A stretch of DNA of 64,000 bases. Origin: Podocnemis expansa (Eukaryota; Chordata; Testudines; Podocnemididae). A model generated the notes under the pieces. That model made no database searches. It was not told where the DNA came from and saw nothing but the letters and a program-made list of their open reading frames with translations. The first letter of the stretch is position 1, and each line of letters begins with the position of its first letter. Positions 60,401-64,000 of this stretch are shown here, in pieces. Location: NCBI GenBank assembly GCA_007922195.1, contig ML681971.1:20753856-20817855 (forward strand). Reading direction: 5' to 3'. The position numbers were made by a program, and so were the translations under genes.

Positions 60401-61598
60401 TGCACCCAAAAACCTAGAGAGAGTAATTTCCCTTCTCCCCCCAACCCCCATCATCATTTAAAAGATTTGTCTCAAGGAGAGTCGACTTGGTTGTTCAGAA
60501 GATATGTGAACATTTTCCCTGTGGAAAACAGACTTATTTTGCCCCCTCAGAAGTTGGCTAAGAATGATCTATTGAGATCAGATGCCTAAATTATACATGT
60601 CCCAGAACTTCCTTTGGAATGATGAGTCTGATAAGAGGCTGATGGAAATTAACATGAGCTCTGAAAGATCAATTCTGTTTTAGAGTCAGCAGAACTCTTG
60701 ATGCGGATATGATCTGTAGGCGTACAGCAGCACCTACTTATCAAATTAGAAAAATACCATTCATTTCATAGAACCGAGTGCTTGGAGTCTCTCCTCTGAA
60801 AGAACTGATGATGTTTTAGGTAATATTTTTATTCTTGTCGCCAAGGATAATAAAAATGCAATAGAAGTTTGAAAGCACATATATTTATTGGGTTATGACA
60901 GATGTAAATCAAACACTACATTTCAAACTGCAGTGAGGCAGAATATGACACAGCTATTCAGAGTTAAATATTACTAACCCCTCAGGGCTGTAAAATATTA
61001 AATATATTGATGCTATTATCTTAACTCTGCTTTAATTGTAAACTTGCTTTGTGCAAAAGCAAAGCAAACACCCAGATGCAAAATCCATCCATCCATCCAT
61101 CCACCAGCCCCCACCAATGCAGTCAGACAGTAACAAGACAACAAAAGATGGGCTTTACACATAGAATTGCTGCATTAGTATATGTGCATATACCTGCATG
61201 CATAGTGAAGGACTCACAAATGGGATAAAGAACCTTCTATTAGCAGTTAAGTCTTTAAACTTGGGTAGTCAGAGACCCATATTTTTGGACTTGGAGAATA
61301 TTTCAGGATCCTATTTTTTGTAAATTCATCTAGTAATTATTCCTGCTGTCCGTGGCACTTGTATACATGACAAGCATAGTTATGCTACTACCACTAAGTG
61401 TATACCTTTGTATAATGTGGTAAGAGGGATCACTACACTTTTGTTGCATTACTCAGAATTCTTTATCTGTTTATTTTTAGCCCATTTCCCAGCACATGGT
61501 TTTATCAAACACAAACATGTGGAGTTTGATTTCTGTCCTCCTCTGACTTTTTTTTTTTTTTTTTGTAATTCATGGCAGAGAGCTAAAAAAATAAAGAC
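57481..61598. other. intergenic, no gene seen
   Basis: AT-rich sequence. It contains an (ATCC)6 microsatellite at 61083-61106 and a T-run at 61549-61564. Segment 58380-58990 has a more GC-balanced, repeat-like character that I cannot assign. Confidence 0.4.
61083..61106 (+). repeat. (ATCC)6 microsatellite
   Basis: Six successive ATCC units. Confidence 0.9.
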
Positions 61599-62306
61599 TG
61601 GGACTGTCAATTAATTGCACTTAATGCATGCAATTACTACAAAACAAATTAATTAGATTTCAAACAATGCTGATTAATTGCACTGTAAAAAGATAAAAAA
61701 AAGAAATACTATTTTTCAATTCACCTCCTACACATCTGATCAGTCCTTCTCCTTGTTCAGCCAAACGCAAACACAAACAAGTTTGTTGACATTTATGGGA
61801 GATAATGTTGTCCATTTCTTATTTACAGCATCACATGAAAGCAAGAACAGACGTTCCACAAAGCCTCATTGTAGTTGGAGTTACAAAGTATTTATGTGCC
61901 TGATAAGCTCAATATGTATATGCCTCATCACACTTCAACTTGCAGGGTCTAAAGTTTTACCTAATTTTGTTTTTGAATGCAGTTACGTAAAAATAAATAT
62001 CTGCACTGTCACGACAGAGATTGTACTTTGGCACTTGAGGGGGTGAATTGAAAAATACCGTTTCATTAGTTTCTTTTTATAGTGCAGATATTTGTAATAA
62101 AATAATATAAAAGGACCACTGTACACTTCATGTTGTGTTATTATTGAAATCAGTGTGTATGAAAATGGAGAAAAATATCCAGAAATATTTAAATAGGCAT
62201 TCTATTTTTGTTTAACAGCATGATTAAAACTGCAAGTAATCATTACTATTTTTTTTAACATCTCACAGTTAATTCCAATTATTGTTTTAATCCTTTGACA
62301 GCCCTA
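61599..62306 (-). mobile_element. hAT element (708 bp), internally deleted
   Basis: The ends are TGGGACTGTCAATTAATTGC and, inverted, TAGGGCTGTCAAAGGATT. The flanks ATAAAGAC (61591-61598) and AAAAAGAC (62307-62314) match at seven of eight positions. It keeps the last part of a transposase gene on the minus strand (61740-61859). The TTAATTGC-type subterminal repeats are characteristic of this hAT family. Confidence 0.85.
61740..61859 (-). pseudogene. hAT transposase dimerisation-domain remnant
   Basis: Thirty-nine codons read VERLFLLSCDAVNKKW, then LSPINVNKLVC and WLNKEKD before a TGA at 61742-61740. This is the hAT C-terminal dimerisation motif (family pattern CERLFSLSGDIVNKKR...LSPxNVxKL). 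The upstream catalytic part is missing, so it is a remnant left by internal deletion of the element 61599-62306. Confidence 0.8.
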
Positions 62307-62314
62307 AAAAAGAC

Positions 62315-63349
62315 TTATCAACTCCCAATGCACTGTATGACTTCTTTTTAATTAATTATTTTAAACTGAATCTGGCTGAAAAGCCTGGATATAAGATACT
62401 AATCGAAGGAAGAGGTTCCATGAACATTCTCCAGGTTGCCTGTCTAGTCCAAAAAAAAAAAAAAAAGCCACATTGCAACAAAGCATGTTCTTAATTAATG
62501 TCTTTGGCTAATGAAAAAGCATTGTGGTGCTCTTTAAAATATATTATTAAATCTATGTTGTTTAGCTAATAAGATGGGAAAAGACAGTTGTATTGAGAGC
62601 TGTGTAGGATTTATCAAAGCTTGTTTTAATTCTAGTTCACTTGCTGCATTTTGCAGCTATTTGCCTGGGCACTGGGGTAATTTGGAGGACTGAGTGAAGC
62701 CAGATGACTGTAATAAACTCGTTTTATGTATTTATGACTCATTTTGGCAAAAAAAGACACTATTTATGGAGTATTTTGCATTGTTAAGACTTCTGTTCCT
62801 CCTGTCTCTCAAACTTTCTCTGGGCTACTGTCTTTGCTCCATCACCAATAATTACATCAAATTAATTCAGCATAATTTAGTTAATTATTAGCACTAGAGG
62901 TTAGCACATGACTTCCATTGAACTGAAGCTTTTATTCCCTTTTCCCTTAGGTTTTACAGAATGTAAACAGATCTGAATCACAGATAAAAATTAGGGCTGC
63001 TCCCTTTCCATCAAGAGCTTTCGCCAGTCTGAAGAACTGTCCTGCCACATTCATTCACTGAGACAGGTGCTGATAAAATACTGTCTGCTGCAGGGAGGAG
63101 GGAGAAAAAAAAAAAAAAACAAAAAACCCAGAGCATTGTGTGTCAACAACCAGGCAATTCAGGAGACAGGATGCAAATATATTTAAAATGCCCCAAGAAC
63201 GGCTCAATCAAAAATAGGACTGATAGAGGCACACTAAAAAAATTAGAATGTACTGAATATTGGAGCTGGCTTGGCAAAAATGTGACACAAGCATGTAAAG
63301 CTCATTTTTGGAATGTGTGTGTGTAGCTTTCATTGAACAAGTGCCAGTC
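62315..63349. other. intergenic, nothing recognised
   Basis: AT-rich. A-runs lie at 62450-62466 and 63104-63119. No gene recognised. Confidence 0.4.
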
Positions 63350-63840
63350 CAAACCAGGAGTAGGCTCAGAGGCTGGCCCCCAACCAGTGTCCACTGTAAG
63401 CTGCACGGCCACGCAGGCCCCTCCTGCTGCCCCGCGCAGGGGACACTGCTGGCCGCGCACAGCCGGCAGCCAGAGTCCATACCCAGCTGGAAGATTCTGT
63501 CTTCCGGCCGGCTGAGAGCTCCTATGGAGCTGGGAGTTTTAAAAACTCCCACCCAGAGAAGCTCTGACAGAGCATGCTCAGAAGTTCTGAGTGTCCTCTA
63601 TCAGTGCTTCTCTGGCAGGAGGAGCCATGGCTCTACTGTGCTGCTCCAGCTGCCACGTAAGAGTGCGGGGGTGGGGGGGGGGTTAAGGCTGGCTGGCGTG
63701 TTACGGGGGAGCAGGTTAGAGTGGGAGGAAGGAAGGGGGATTGGACTGGCTTGGTGGGGCTTACTGGGAGAGAGGGAGGAGGATCGAGCCCATAGGGACC
63801 AGGATTGGGCCCACAGGGAGGCCATGTAGCAAGCAATGTG
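63350..63840. repeat. GC-rich, repeat-like segment of unknown family
   Basis: An abrupt GC-rich block with 'GTCCACTGTAAGCTGCACGGCC', 'GGAGCTGGGAGTTTTAAAAACTCCCA' (an inverted repeat at about 63526-63551) and a G-run near 63665-63681. It looks like an interspersed repeat rather than a gene; the open frames across it have no domain. Confidence 0.35.
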
Positions 63841-64000
63841 AGTTGCTCAGCTCTCTCAGAGCCTTAGAGGGAACGTTGCCCCCAACCCTTCCTAGCATTG
63901 GCCATGTTACTTGGGCACTGGCCAAGGAGTAGGTCTGGGCCCAGTCCCGTGATCCAGGCTAGATCTGAATCTGTCTGGGTTCAAGGACCTTGTGTTACAC

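Noticed and set aside
9335..64000. Neighbouring genes expected near NLK in other vertebrates (LYRM9, NOS2)
   Set aside because: I searched by eye for their characteristic peptides and found none; they are probably outside the window.

Overview
The window is vertebrate nuclear DNA and very probably comes from a turtle. The grounds are an almost invariant first coding exon of Nemo-like kinase (NLK) and a repeat landscape that I recognise from turtle genomes: Penelope-like element ends with the phrases 'GCTTTCGTGGGA' and 'AAGACTAACAGATTTATT', CR1 and L3-type LINEs read in antisense, many hAT miniatures with 8-bp target duplications, and PIF/Harbinger elements. A trionychid (softshell) is possible but not proven.

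Layout. Positions 1-7009 are the 5' part of NLK intron 1 (NLK is on the minus strand). The coding part of NLK exon 1 is 7010-7467. A CpG island with a row of same-orientation CCAAT boxes spans about 7640-9330 and looks like a bidirectional promoter. From 9335 to the end I find no further protein-coding host exon that I can name. The rest is intergenic DNA filled with mobile elements: Penelope ends (9335-9595), hAT miniatures (9666-10448, 14379-14629, 15383-15592, 18408-18524, 18947-19529, 35318-35490, 37240-37737, 61599-62306), a 375-bp foldback element (16248-16622), an L3-type LINE (19644-20250), a 3.9-kb decayed hAT transposon with other elements nested in it (24710-28623), two abutting foldback elements (34250-35289), LTR-like debris (about 35690-37160), a complete PIF/Harbinger transposon (39759-43700), a miniature derivative of the same family 2 kb away (45688-46222), an assembly gap (49857-49866) and a CR1 LINE carrying a nested hAT miniature (53228-55920).

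The standout is the 3,942-bp PIF/Harbinger transposon. It is bounded by a perfect CTA target duplication and carries two convergent genes: an uninterrupted 456-aa DDE transposase on the minus strand, and on the plus strand a Myb/SANT-like DNA-binding protein encoded by two exons with consensus splice sites. The poly(A) signals of the two genes lie 40 bp apart. Both ends contain perfect palindromes built on TTTCGAAA. A third copy of a 7-bp repeat appears to have shifted the reading frame of the Myb protein's C-terminal tail; the transposase shows no damage. Other notable signals are hammerhead-ribozyme-like cores in the Penelope pieces, one of which is a 213-bp inverted dimer inside NLK intron 1 with a 14-bp target duplication, and foldback elements whose arms carry consensus splice donors.

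How the parts relate: the only host gene I can support is NLK, a MAPK-like kinase. Everything else is selfish DNA at various stages of decay, and insertion order can be read from the target duplications. All family assignments are by eye from sequence motifs and were not searched against a database.
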